Source of the DNA: Closterium sp. NIES-65
Taxonomy: Eukaryota > Streptophyta > Zygnematophyceae > Desmidiales > Closteriaceae
Reading direction: 5' to 3'
Length of the DNA stretch: 64,000 bases
Assembly (NCBI GenBank): GCA_948144175.1
Contig: CANXME010002538.1
Location: 1,393,501 to 1,457,500 of the forward strand
Shown: positions 11,010 through 20,720 of the stretch, in pieces
How the letters are laid out: the number at the start of each line of letters is the position of its first letter
How positions within the stretch are numbered: position 1 is the stretch's first letter
Position numbers and translations under genes: made by a program
Notes under the pieces: model-generated
The model's input: only the letters and a program-made list of their open reading frames with translations
Told to the model about the DNA's origin: nothing
The model's database searches: none

Positions 11010-11600
11010 CTATGTGGTCAGTGTGTACAGGTCCGACCCCGGCTGCCGAGTGAAGGTAGCCAAGTGACGGCCCGTACGAGCACACGTGCAGTGTGTCACG
11101 CGCTCGTAGGCAGGGGTGAACTGGTGAACACCCCCATCCTGGAGCGCACATCCTGCCACCAGGTTCGTAGAGAACGATGCGAGGTGGAGACCTGACAGTG
11201 TGCCCGACGGGACCGCACGACAGGGGAGGACAGTGGAGGAGGTCGCAATGACCGGACACCCAGAGGGGTCAGCGAGGGAGACAGCAACTGGCCGAGCAAG
11301 CGGCTCAAGGGCAGTGCGGTCACGAAAGAAGCAGCGAGAAGCACCTGAGTCCAGGGTGAAGGTGTGCAATGCTGCAGTCGACACAGTACCAGGGGAGGCA
11401 GATGCACAAGCACCTAGAGCAGCTGCCTCACCAGCACCTGGGGTAGCAGACACGCGAGTGCATGGAGCGGCAGACGCACTGGCCCTAATGCCCGGGTCGG
11501 GCGGCACACACAGGTACTCAGCACCCTCTCCACTAGTAGACATCACATACATAGCAGTGAGAATAGCATCAAAGTCTAGAGCATAGATGTCAATCCCCTT
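11010..11600 (-). pseudogene. aspartic protease region of B
   Basis: The minus strand encodes AMYVMSTSGEGAEYLCVPPD, an Ala/Ser-rich spacer, then FTLDSGASRCFFRDRTAL with the copia protease DSGA active site, then SLADPSGCPV and VHQFTPAYERVTHC. In the related elements the protease lies directly after the Cys/His cluster and directly before the integrase zinc domain, and B has the same order. Confidence 0.85.
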
Positions 11601-11602
11601 CT

Positions 11603-12550
11603 TCAGGAGATCAACCCAGCGGGGCAGCTCAGTGGCCTGAGGGAACTGAACACGCCAAGCGTCGTTGAGACGAGCGAAGCAGCGCTGTGTGGCGTGCGGG
11701 CCCCCACACGGCTAACCAATGCGGTCACCACTGCGAATGACGTACGTGTAGCTAGAGCCACCCCCCCCCCCCCCCCGTGCTGAGAGTACCACTCACGGAC
11801 CTCCTGGGGCGACGGAGTGTGCTGCTGGCCCTGGCCACCGCTAGCGCCTCCACGACCACCACCACCGCCGCCACCTCCTCGACCACCCCAGCCCCTACCG
11901 CCACCGCGTCCACCACCACCCCCACCACCGCCTCCGCCCCTGCCACCTCCCCCGCCGCTACCGCCACCAACCCCACCTGCTGCCACTAGCCCCTCCAGTC
12001 GCGCCACCACCCCCACCGCCGCCACCGCCCCCACCACCGCCTCCCCCGCTGTCACCACCTCCTCCCTTGCCCACTTTGCCCCTGGCGCTGCGGCGCCCGC
12101 TCGAAGCAGACGCAGTCCCGACCTTCTCAGCACCAAGGAGGTTGACAGCAGCAGCAGAGGCGACAAAGGGAAGAAGGGGGGAAGGAGAACACCCCTCAAA
12201 GAACGGGGTACGTGGGTCGCCACGAGAGGCACCGTACAACGACTATGCTAGCCTCAGCTGCAAGGAGTTCCTTCTCGAGGAGGGCAATGGTGAGCTCAGT
12301 GGGGCAGCGAGCTAGGAAGTGGTCCCTGACTGAGTGCAGAGTGTCAGGGAGGCGGGTGACTAGGTGGTAGAGAGTGAGCCAGAGCGGGGTTGGGTTCTTG
12401 GCAAGGAACTCATTAGGCATAGCGGCGCAGAAGCGAGCCTCACTAGTGCGGAGGTGCGTAATGAGGTCAGCGACTGTGTGGAAAGAGGCTAAGTCGGGGA
12501 ACAGGTAGGGAAGAGAGAGACGGCCTAGTGCGGCAGAGGCCGGTAAGGAG
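11603..12550 (-). pseudogene. gag C-terminal part and Cys/His cluster of B
   Basis: From 12550 downward: ASAALGRLSLPYLFPDLASF, the capsid-type region to about 12240, then GDPRTPFFEGCSPSPLLP, a basic KGGG stretch, a Gly-rich tract (about 11830-12060) and the Cys/His cluster near 11690-11760. In B the first Cys of the cluster is Tyr (TAC) and an in-frame TAG lies between the first and second Cys positions. A 17-C run sits at 11761-11777. The other half of gag is at 19621-19930, beyond element C. Confidence 0.85.
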
Positions 12551-12682
12551 TGTCAAACATTATATATGTTGTGCTTGTTTAGGCTATAGTGGGTTAGCCT
12601 ATAGGGGGTACACAATTCTAGGGTTAGGTACTTGTACTGTTTTCACTGCTAGTTCATTCATTCCTGTTCGTTCATTTCAACA
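12551..12682 (+). repeat. 5' LTR of C (132 bp) plus PBS and hairpin
   Basis: TGTCAAACATTATATATG...CATTTCAACA, followed without a gap by the PBS TGGTATAGAGC (12683-12693). A GGTCC/GGACC stem follows (12695-12699 with 12706-12710, palindromic TCCTAGGA in the middle), then GGGCCCACC at 12721. Confidence 0.92.
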
Positions 12683-12739
12683 TGGTATAGAGCAGGTCCT
12701 TCCTAGGACCGTTTTTTTTAGGGCCCACCACTACCTACC

Positions 12740-13430
12740 ACTACCTACCTACCTACCTACCTACATGCGCCCTAGGGCGCCTCGGTTTTCACGGCCCTCT
12801 AAGGCCCCGCGACCCGCCCCGTACCGACCTGCGAGTCGCCCCTTAAGGCCCCGTCGGCCCACGCGCCTGCCCCTTGCAGCCCCGCGCTCGCCCCTTTACG
12901 GCCCCGCGCTCGCCCCTAGAGGCCCCGAACGGCCCACGCGCTCGCCCCTAGCGGCCCCTGTCGGCCCCGCGATCGCCCCTAACGGCCCTGTCGGCCCCGC
13001 GCTCACCTCTCTAGAGGCCCATTACGACCCCGTCGGCCCCGCGCTCACCTCCCTAGAGGCCCCGAACGGCCCCGTCGCGCCCGCGCTCACCTCCCTAGAG
13101 GCCCCTTACGGCCCCGTCGGCCCCGCCCTCACCTCCCTAGAGGCCCCGAACGGACCCGTCGGCCCCTAGAGGCCCCGAACGGCCCCGTCGGCCCCAAGAG
13201 GCCCCTTTACGGCCCCGCGCTCACCGCCCCTAGAGGCCCCGAACGGCTTGTGACCGCCACAGCCCAGGACCGAACCGAGCCGCCCAGGACCGAACCGAGC
13301 CGCGCAACCCGAGCCGAGCCGCGCGACTCGAGCCGAGGCGCGTGACCCGAACCGAACCGCGCCGCCCCACCCGAGCCGCGCCGCCCTACCTGAACCGAGC
13401 CGCCCTACCTGCTTCTTCCTCCTACTCCTA
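12740..13430 (+). repeat. GC-rich repeat leader of C
   Basis: A TACC microsatellite (about 12740-12764) leads into degenerate units built from GGCCCCGCGCTCGCCCCTAG and TAGAGGCCCCGAACGGCCCC, then short CGAGCCGCG units up to the gag ATG. The open frames across it are Pro/Arg/Ala-rich and repeat-driven. Confidence 0.85.
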
Positions 13431-13450
13431 GTGCTACTCCTACTGCTCCT

Positions 13451-14513
13451 ATGGCTAGCCCACAGGTGCTAAGTTTTCGATGCTGAGGGCCGCTTAGTGA
13501 AGTTTGACACCTGGCTAGACGACACGCACCTCTATCTACAGCTCACAGCCAAGGACGACATCTCAATGTACGACCACGCCCTAGGCCATGTCACTGCCCC
13601 TGCTGCTACTGCTGACAGTACTGCCCGCTCACAGTGGCAGACTCGTGATGCCCACGCTCGCTTCGCTATTCGCAACTCTCATCCAATAGACGAACGCGAA
13701 CACTTTGGGCAGCACAAGACTGCACAGGCACTGTACACAGCTGTCGATGCTCGCTACTCCTCACCTGCCTCTGCCGCGCTAGGCCGTCTCTCCCTCCCCT
13801 ACCTGTTCCCTGACCTGGCCTCGTTCCACACAGTCGCTGACCTCATCACGCACCTCCGTACTAGTGAGGCTTGCTTCCGTGCCACCATGCCTGATGAGTT
13901 CCTTGCCACGCACCTCCCTCCACTCTGGCTCACTCTCTACCACATAGTCACCCGCCTCCCTGACACTCTGCATGCTGTCAGGGATCACTTCCTATCTCGC
14001 TGCCCCACTGAGCTCACAATTGCCCTCCTTGAGAAGGAATTGCTTGCAGCTGAGGCTAGCATCGTAGCTCTAGGTGCCTCTCGTGGCGAACCCCGTACCC
14101 CGTTCTTTGAGGGGTGTTCTCCTTCCCCCCTTCTTCCCTCTGTCGCCTCTGCTGCTGCTGTCGACCTCCTTGGTGCTGAGAAGGTCGGTACTGCGTCTGC
14201 TTCGAGCGGGCGCCGCAGTGGCAAGGGCAAAGGGGGCAAGGGAGGAGGTGGTGACGGCGGGGGAGGCGGTGGTGGGGGTGGTGGCGGCGGTTGTGGTGGT
14301 GGAGGGACTGGTGGGGCTAGTGGTAGCGGTGGGGGTGGTGGCGGCAGCGGCGGGGGAGGTGGCAGGGGCGGAGGCGGATGGTGGGGGTGGCGGTGGACGC
14401 GGCGGCGGCAGGGGTTGGGGTGGTCGAGGAGGTGGCGGCGGCGATGGTGGTCGTGGAGGCGCTGGCGGTGGCCAGGGCCAGCAGCACACTCCGTCGCCCC
14501 AGGAGGTCCGTGA
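13451..14513 (+). pseudogene. gag of C
   Basis: ATG at 13451 begins MASPQVL, then a one-base insertion shifts the frame. From 13497 the capsid-type region is intact (FDTWLDDTHLYLQLTAKDDI through VRDHFLSRCPTELTIALLEK), then GEPRTPFFEGCSPSPLLPS, a basic GKGKGGKGG stretch and a long Gly-rich tract that becomes frameshifted near 14380-14540. A G15 run at 14530-14545 separates it from the Cys/His cluster. The usual role is particle formation around the element RNA. Confidence 0.88.
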
Positions 14514-15371
14514 GTGGTACTCTTCGCACGGGGGGGGGGGGGGGGTGGCTTTAGCTGCACGTTCGTCATTCGCACTGGTGACCGCACTGGTCAGCCGTGT
14601 GGGGGACTGCACGCCACACAGCGCTGCTTCGCTCGTCTCAACGGTGCTTGGCGTGTTCAGTTCCCTCAGGCCATTGAGCTGCCCCGCTGGATTGATCTCC
14701 TGAAGAAGGGGATTGATATCTATGCTCTAGACTTTGATGCTATTCTATCTGCTATGTATGTGATGTCTACTAGTGGAGAGGGTGCTGAGTACCTGTGTGT
14801 GCCGCCTGACCTGGGCATGAGGACTAGTGCGTCTGCCGCTCCAGGTAATCGCGTGTCTGCTACCCCAGGTGCTGGTGAGGCAGCTGCTCTAGGTGCTTGT
14901 GCGTCTGCCCCCCCTGGTACTGTGTCGACTGCAACACTGCACACCTTCACCCTGGACTCAGGTGCTTCTCGCTGCTTCTTTCGTGACCGCACTGCCTTTG
15001 AGCCGCTTGCTTGGCCAGTTGCTGTCTCCCTCGCTGACCCCTCTCGGGGTCCGGTCATTGCGACCTCCTCCACTGTCCTTCCCTGTCCTACGGTCCCGTC
15101 GGGCACACTGTCAGGTCTCCACCTCCTCTCGTTCTCTACGAACTTGGTGGCAGGATGTGCGCTCCAGGACGGGGGTGTTCACCAGTTCACCCCTGCCTAC
15201 GAGCGCGTGACACACTGCACGTGTGCTCGTACGGGCCGTCACTTGGCTATCTTCACTCGGCAGCCGGGGTCCGACCTGTACACACTGACCACTGAGTCCC
15301 CTCAGGTCGCTGCGTCTGCGTCCGCATCAGGTCAGCTGTCAGCCCCCTGCTCGTGTCACTCTCTGGCATAG
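14514..15371 (+). pseudogene. Cys/His cluster and protease of C
   Basis: Begins in the G-run. The Cys/His cluster (about 14556-14630) reads C-X13-C-X3-H-X4-C within CTFVIRTGDRTGQPCGG and LHATQRC. Then come IELPRWIDLLKKGIDIYALD, AMYVMSTSGEGAEYL and the protease FTLDSGASRCFFRDRT with its DSGA site. It ends at an in-frame TAG (15369-15371) where the relatives have HET before the integrase zinc motif. Confidence 0.85.
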
Positions 15372-16380
15372 GAGACTGTCCTCTGGCACCACCGCCTTGG
15401 TCACCCGTCTGTGCAGCGGCTTCGTGCCTTGCACTCTCGGTACCTTGTCTCTGGCCTTCCCAGGGTCCTTCCTCCCCTCCCTCCCTCACCTGTTCCTCCC
15501 TGTCTTCCCTGCGTCGAGGGGCGGCAGCGCACCGCTCCTCACTCTTCCTCGTTTCCCCCGACGACTGCTCCCCTACTGACGCTCCGCATGGACGTGTGGG
15601 GCCCAGCCCGCGTCCGTGGTCAGGGTCAGGAGAGATACTTCCTGATAGTTGTTGACGACTACTCGCGCTACACCACGGTCTTCCCCTTGCGCACCAAGGG
15701 TGAGGTCCCTGATGTCTTGATCCCTTGGATCCGCAGAGCCCATCTCCAGCTCAGCGAGCGTTTCCACTCGGAATTTCCTGTCCTGCGCTTGCACTCTGAT
15801 AGAGGTGGTGAGTTCCCCTCTGACCTCTTGGCAGCCTACTTTGCTGAGCACGGCATTGAGCAGACGTTCACGCTTCCGGCCTCAACACAGCAGAATGGGG
15901 ATGCAGAGCGCAGCATTGGCCTGGTCATGGAGGTCGCCCATACCTCCTTGATCCATGCGGCTGCCCCCCACTTTCTATGGCCGTTTGCAGTCCGGTACGC
16001 TGCGCATCAGCTCAACCTCTGGCCCCGTGTCTCCTTGCCAGAGACCTCGCCCACACTGCTGTGGACGGGGGAGGTTGGCGATGCGTCGCGTTTCCGGGTC
16101 TGGGGATCTCGAGCTTTTGTCCGCGATACGTCAGCGGACAAGCTCTCCTCCCGTGCTCTTCCCTGCGTCTTCCTCGGCTTTGTCCCGGACGCGCCTGGTT
16201 GGCAGTTTTACCACGCCACCTCGCGCCGAGTCTTGCCCTCTCAGGACGTCACTTTTGACGAGTCCATCCCCTACTACCGCCTCTTCCCCTACCGCACTGC
16301 CCCGCTCCCCCCCCCCCCCGCCTCTCTTCCTCGCGCTAGGTGCTGCTGTCGTAGACCCCCTCCCCCCTTAGGGTGCCGCC
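15372..16380 (+). pseudogene. integrase of C
   Basis: In the same frame after the stop: LWHHRLGHPS and CLPCVEGRQ (HHCC), then D in RMDVWGPARV, D in LHSDRGGEF and E at TQQNGDAERS. The C-terminal region WGSRAFVRDTSADKLSSRAL and WQFYHATSRRVLPSQDVTFD is intact to about 16300. All catalytic residues are present. A short poly-C run (about 16310-16319) precedes the linker. Confidence 0.88.
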
Positions 16381-16389
16381 CCCTCCGGT

Positions 16390-17745
16390 GTGTCTCAGGT
16401 AGACCCGGTTGAGCCAGTTGAGGTAGCTGTCGACTCTCGTCCTACTGCGGGTGCGGAGCCTGGGGGTGCGGAGCCTGGGGGTGCGGAGCTTGGGGGTACT
16501 GAGCTTGGGGGTGCTGAGCCTAGGAGTGCTGAGCCTCAGGGTGCTGAGCTGCAGAGTCCAGGGTCAGGGGGTTCTGAGTCTGGTGGTGCTGAGCCTCGTA
16601 GTCCTACACCTGGAGGAGCCCTCTCCTCGGAGCAGCTGCGTGAGTGGTACTTACAGTACTGCAGCCTCAGGAGAGGTACCTCTGGAGCCAGGCGTACTAT
16701 GGGACTGGTGCTAGTGCTTCTCCTCCTAGTCGGGAGCTCCCCTCCCGTGAGCGGATCGGTGAGTGGTACAAGAGGCGCTGCACTCTTCGGAGTGGTGTGC
16801 CTCGTGTCGCGGACCCTGCTGCTGCTGGTGGTGCTTCTGGTGCTGGAGGCTCTACTGGTGCTGCTGGTGATGCGGCCCTAGAAGGTTGGAGTTGCTTCTG
16901 GTATTCCGGACCCGGGCGTTGGAGCTACGACTGGTCCTGAGGACCTGGACGCTGGTGCTGCTGCTGGTGCTGAGGACCCGGGCGTTGGAGCTGCGGGTGG
17001 TGCTGAGGACCTGGACGATGGTGCTTGCTGCTGGTGCTGAGGACCCGGGCGTTGGAGCTTCGGCTGGTGCTGAGGACCCGGACGCTTATGCTGCTGCTGG
17101 TGCTAAGGACCCGGGCGTTGGAGCTGCTGCTGGTGCTGAGGACCCGGGAGTTGGAGCTGCTGCTGTTGCTGAGGACCCTGGTTCAGGAGTCGCTGCAAGG
17201 TCATGGCCGTACTTTGTTCCGCTCCTTCAGCAGGTTCAGGGTCAGCTCCCTCCTCCTTGTTCTTCTCCCTCCTTAGGGTGTCCTCCGTCTGTCCAGCTGC
17301 AGTCGCAGCTACCGTCTACCTCCTCTCTCTCTTGTCCTGCCCCTTACACTTGTCTGACTGGAGGTCTTTGTGAGCGTCGTGAGTCTGAGTCTCGTCCTGC
17401 ATCGCCTAAGTCCCGTCGTGTGTCGCCTGTTCGTGCTGCTCTCACTGGCAATCGTGTCTCGCATCAGCGTCTTCCTGCTGTCCCAGGCACTCACCGAATG
17501 GCGCTTCGTCCCTCCACTGCTCCACAGCGTGTCCCACTGCCGTCTCCTCCTGCTTCCTCTCTTCCTGCTCTTACTGGCCCGGGGTCAGACTTCCTTCATG
17601 CTGACAGTCCTACTGTCACGCGTCTCCTTGCTGCTGTTGTCACTAACCCTTCCTTTGAGTCCGCTGCTGCGTCTGCCTTAGTTGCTGAGCTTGTCGACTT
17701 TGCTGCCACCTGTCGTCTAGACTACACCGCTAGCCTAGTTGCCTG
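16390..17745 (+). pseudogene. integrase-RT linker of C
   Basis: EPGGAEPGGAELGG-type repeats, then LREWYLQYCSLRRGTSGARR and a second REWY-like module, then GAEDPGVGA-type repeats in several frames, then FVPLLQQVQGQ and a Pro/Ser-rich stretch ending LVAELVDFAATCRLDYTASL. A frameshift near 17745 separates it from the RT part. Confidence 0.75.
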
Positions 17746-19241
17746 AGTCTGAGTCTGTGTGTCCTCCGTCCGTCGGGGGTGAGTGTGCTCTTGGCACTGA
17801 TGTTCTTCAGGACAGGCAGGAGGAGTTTGAGTGCTTTGCTGCCGCTTTGCCCCATCTGGTGTCAATGCTTGTTGCCCCTGAAGGAGACCCGGATGCACCA
17901 GACATCCCGGCCCCACGCTCTTATGCAGAGGTGATGGTCGGTCCCTACTCCTCTCAATGGCAGTCAGCCAAGGACACAGAGATGGCTTCCTGGAAGTCCA
18001 TAGGCACCTGCGTCGACGAGGAGGGCAGCCTGCACGAGGAGATGTGGCTACGCCGCCCACCTGGCTTTACTGGGTCGTTCCCTCTTGGTACCAAGTGGAG
18101 CCTCCGACGGCCAGTCTACGGTCTCCTCCAGGCGCCACGTGAGTGGCACAACACACTGAGGACTACGCTTGCGGCTCTTGGGTTCGCTCCCTCTACTGCT
18201 GACCCGTCGCTGTTTCTATGCACCTGACACCTCACTGCCGCCGTTCTACATCCTCGTGTACGTCGACGATTTGGTCTTTGCCACTGCTGACACTGCGGCA
18301 CTCGCCCACGTGAAGTCCGAGCTGCAGAAGAGACACACGTGCACAGACCTAGGTGAACTGACAAGCTATCTTGGCTTGTGGATCACCCGAGACAGAGCAC
18401 GCCACACCATCACCTTGACTCAGTCACACATGGTGCAGCAGGTCCTTCAGCGCTTCCGCTTCACGTACTCCTCGCCTCAGCCCACTCCTCTGCCTACCGG
18501 TCACTCGCTCTCAGCTCTGCCTTCGGATGAGTCCGTAGAGCCTAGTGGCCCGTATCCAGAGCTTGTGGGTTGCCTCATGTACCTGATGACCTGCACTCGA
18601 CCTGACCTTGCATACCCTCTTAGCATTCTTGCACGCTACGTCGCTCCCGGCCGTCACCGGAAGGAGCACATGGATGCAGCTAAGAGGGTGTTGCGCTACT
18701 TGTGCAGTACGTCGGGCATGGGGCCAGTGCTTGGAGGGCGAGACCTAGTTGTTCTCACTGGACACTCAGACGCTTCTTGGGCAGACGACCAGGCTACTCA
18801 GCGGTCGTCTCAGGGTTACACCTTCAGTCTTGGCTCTGGTTCAGTTTCTTGGCGTTCTACTCGCTCTTCTTCTATTCTAAGCTCCAGTTGTGAGGCTGAG
18901 ATCTACGCCACAGCCATGGCGGCCCAGGAGCTATGCTGGCTCACCTACTTGCTGACTGACCTTGGAGAGCGGCCTCGTTCTCCTCCAGTGCTGTACGTCG
19001 ACAACAAGGCAGCCATTGCCTTGTGTCAGGAGCACAGACTGGAGCACAGAACGAAGCACATTGCTCTGCGCTACTTCCTTGCTTGAGAGCTGCAGTAGCG
19101 TGGTCAGCTTCGTCTGCGTTACGTGGCCTCTGAGGCCAACATTGCTGATGGATTCACGAAGGCGCTTCAGCCTTGTGACCATCAACGCTTTTGCTCTCTT
19201 GTAGGCCTTGTGCCTACTGGACCTCACTTGCTTACTTCTTG
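17746..19241 (+). pseudogene. RT (with deletion) and RNase H of C
   Basis: Begins PESESVCPPSVGGECALGTD. After MASWKSIGTCVDE the sequence jumps straight to GSLHEEMWLRRPPGFTGSF. About 250 bp that F keeps (NIVSGMWIFRVKRPPGS through LDFSTAFLQ) are missing, so the RT fingers and first catalytic Asp are gone. YVDD (about 18258) and a complete RNase H follow in another frame, ending LTS at 19241, with two late stops near 19084-19098. Confidence 0.88.
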
Positions 19242-19485
19242 AGTCTGTTTGTACTGTGATATATATATAGGTATATATATATACCTGCATTATTACTCTT
19301 GCTAGGTTGTGATCATTGTACCTCTTGTTCTTTTATAAACCTGCATGTGAACTGGTCTTGTGACCACTTGCTTGTGCTCGGAATTTGTGTGGTACCCTTG
19401 AGATCCACCCTGAGCTTGCTTTGCCTTGCTTTGCCTTGACTGGTCTTGTGACCCCTAGTTCTCCCCCACTTCGCCTATGGGGGTG

Positions 19486-19620
19486 TGTCAAACATTATAT
19501 ATGTTGTTGTGCTTGTTTAGGCTACAGTGGGTTAGCCTATAGGGGGTACACAATTCTAGGGTAAGGTACTTTTACTGTTTTGACTACTAGTTCATTCATT
19601 CCTGTTCGTTCATTTCAACA
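19486..19620 (+). repeat. 3' LTR of C (135 bp) with polypurine hairpin
   Basis: TGTCAAACATTATATATG...CATTTCAACA. Immediately upstream (19463-19485) is the conserved CCCCCA, 9-nt loop, TGGGGG hairpin carrying the polypurine tract. Between RNase H and this point lies a 3' UTR with TATATATA runs and a gatccaccctgagcttgc segment also seen in E, F and I. Confidence 0.92.
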
Positions 19621-19930
19621 CGGAGTAGCGGGCGACGACAGCAGTGTACAGTGCCTGTGCAGTCTTGTGCTGCCCAAATTGCTCGCGCTCATCTATCGGC
19701 AGGGAGTTGCGAATAGCAAAGCGAGCGTGGGCGTCACGAGTCTGCCACTGTGAGCGGGCAGTGCTGTCAGCAGTAGCAGCAGGGGCAGTGACATGGCCTA
19801 GGGCGTGGTCGTACAGTGAGATGTTGTCCTTAGCAGTGAGCTGTTGATAGAGGTGCAGGTCATCTAGCCAGGTGTCAAACTTCACTCGGCGGCCCTCAGC
19901 ATCGAAAGCTAGCACAGGTGGGCTAGCCAT
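19621..19930 (-). pseudogene. gag N-terminal part of B
   Basis: ATG at 19930-19928 starts MASPPVLAFDAEGRRVKFDT and runs in one frame to VARYS, where element C interrupts it. The remainder is at 12550 downward. This is the same gag type as C and F (second residue Ala-Ser), distinct from the MATP type of D, E, H and I. Confidence 0.9.
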
Positions 19931-19944
19931 AGGAGTAGTAGGAG

Positions 19945-20560
19945 CAGCAGTAGGAGTAGGAGGGTGAGACAGGTAGGGCGGCTCGGACAGTACGCGCGGT
20001 GCGGTTCGGTTCAGGTAGGGCGGCGCGGCTCGGGTAGGGCGGCGCGGTTCGATTCGGGTCGCGCGGCTCGGCTCGGACTGGGCGGCTCGGTTTGGGTCGC
20101 GCGGCTCGGCTCGGTCCTGGAGGGGCTGTGGCGGTCACGGGCCGTTCGAGGCCTCTAGGGGCGAGCGCGAGGGCGTTCGGGGCCTCTAGGGGCGAGCGCG
20201 GGGCCGTAAGGGGCCGCTAAGGGCGAGCGCGGGGCCGTTCGGGGCCTCTAAGGGCGAGCGCGGGGCCGTAAGGGGCCTCTAGGGGCAAGTGCGGGGCCAA
20301 CGGGGGCCTCTAGGGAGGTGAGCGCGGGGCCGACTGGGCCGTTAGGGGCGATCGCGGGGCCGACGGGGTCGTTAAGGGGCGAGCGCGGGGCCGTAAGGGG
20401 CGAGCGCGTGGGCCGACGGGGCCTTAAGGGGCGGCGCGCAGGTCGCTAAGGGGCGGGTCGCGGGTCGCGGGGCCTTAGGGGGCCGTGAAAAACGAGGCGC
20501 CCTAGGGCACAGTTAGGTAGGTAGGTAGGTAGGTAGGTAGTGGTGGGCCCTAAAAAAACG
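19945..20560 (-). repeat. GC-rich repeat leader of B
   Basis: On the plus strand GGCGCGGCTCGGG units near gag, then GGGGCCTCTAGGGGCGAGCG units, then an AGGT microsatellite (20514-20540). Layout and units match the leader of C in reverse orientation. Confidence 0.85.
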
Positions 20561-20588
20561 GTCCTAGCGAAGGACCTGCTCTATACCA

Positions 20589-20720
20589 TGTTGAAATGAA
20601 CGAACAGGAATGATTGAACTAACAGTGAAATCAGTTCAAGTACCTAGCCCTAGAATTGTGTACCCCCTATAGGCTAACCCACTGTAGCCTAAATAAGCAC
20701 AACATATATAATGTTTGACA
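20589..20720 (-). repeat. 5' LTR of B (132 bp) plus PBS and hairpin
   Basis: Minus strand TGTCAAACATTATATATG...CATTTCAACA, then PBS TGGTATAGAGC (20588-20578), then a GGTCC/GGACC stem (complement of 20572-20576 with 20560-20564) and GGGCCCACC (complement of 20542-20550). Confidence 0.92.

Larger units (their letters stand above)
12551..19620 (+). mobile_element. element C: full-length copia inserted in gag of B
   Basis: LTRs at 12551-12682 and 19486-19620 differ by one 3-bp indel and about five substitutions. Flanks are AGGAG (12546-12550) and CGGAG (19621-19625), a 5-bp duplication with one mismatch. Joining 12550 to 19626 on the minus strand restores B gag (ARYS..PASAALGRL). The interior has all copia domains in the order gag, PR, IN, linker, RT, RNase H. 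It carries frameshifts, an in-frame stop before the integrase zinc motif and a deletion in RT, so it is non-autonomous. Confidence 0.93.
6373..20720 (-). mobile_element. element B: minus-strand copia, complete but interrupted by element C
   Basis: Short LTRs lie at 6373-6496 (3') and 20589-20720 (5'). The order on the minus strand is LTR, PBS, GC leader, gag, protease, integrase, linker, RT, RNase H, polypurine hairpin, LTR. Element C (12551-19620) is inserted in its gag. The flanks are CAGTT (6368-6372) and GAGTT (20721-20725), a 5-bp target duplication with one mismatch. Removing B and one copy restores the integrase frame of A across the junction (Leu-Ser-Trp-Val-Thr). Frameshifts and stops in every domain make B inactive. 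Confidence 0.92.
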
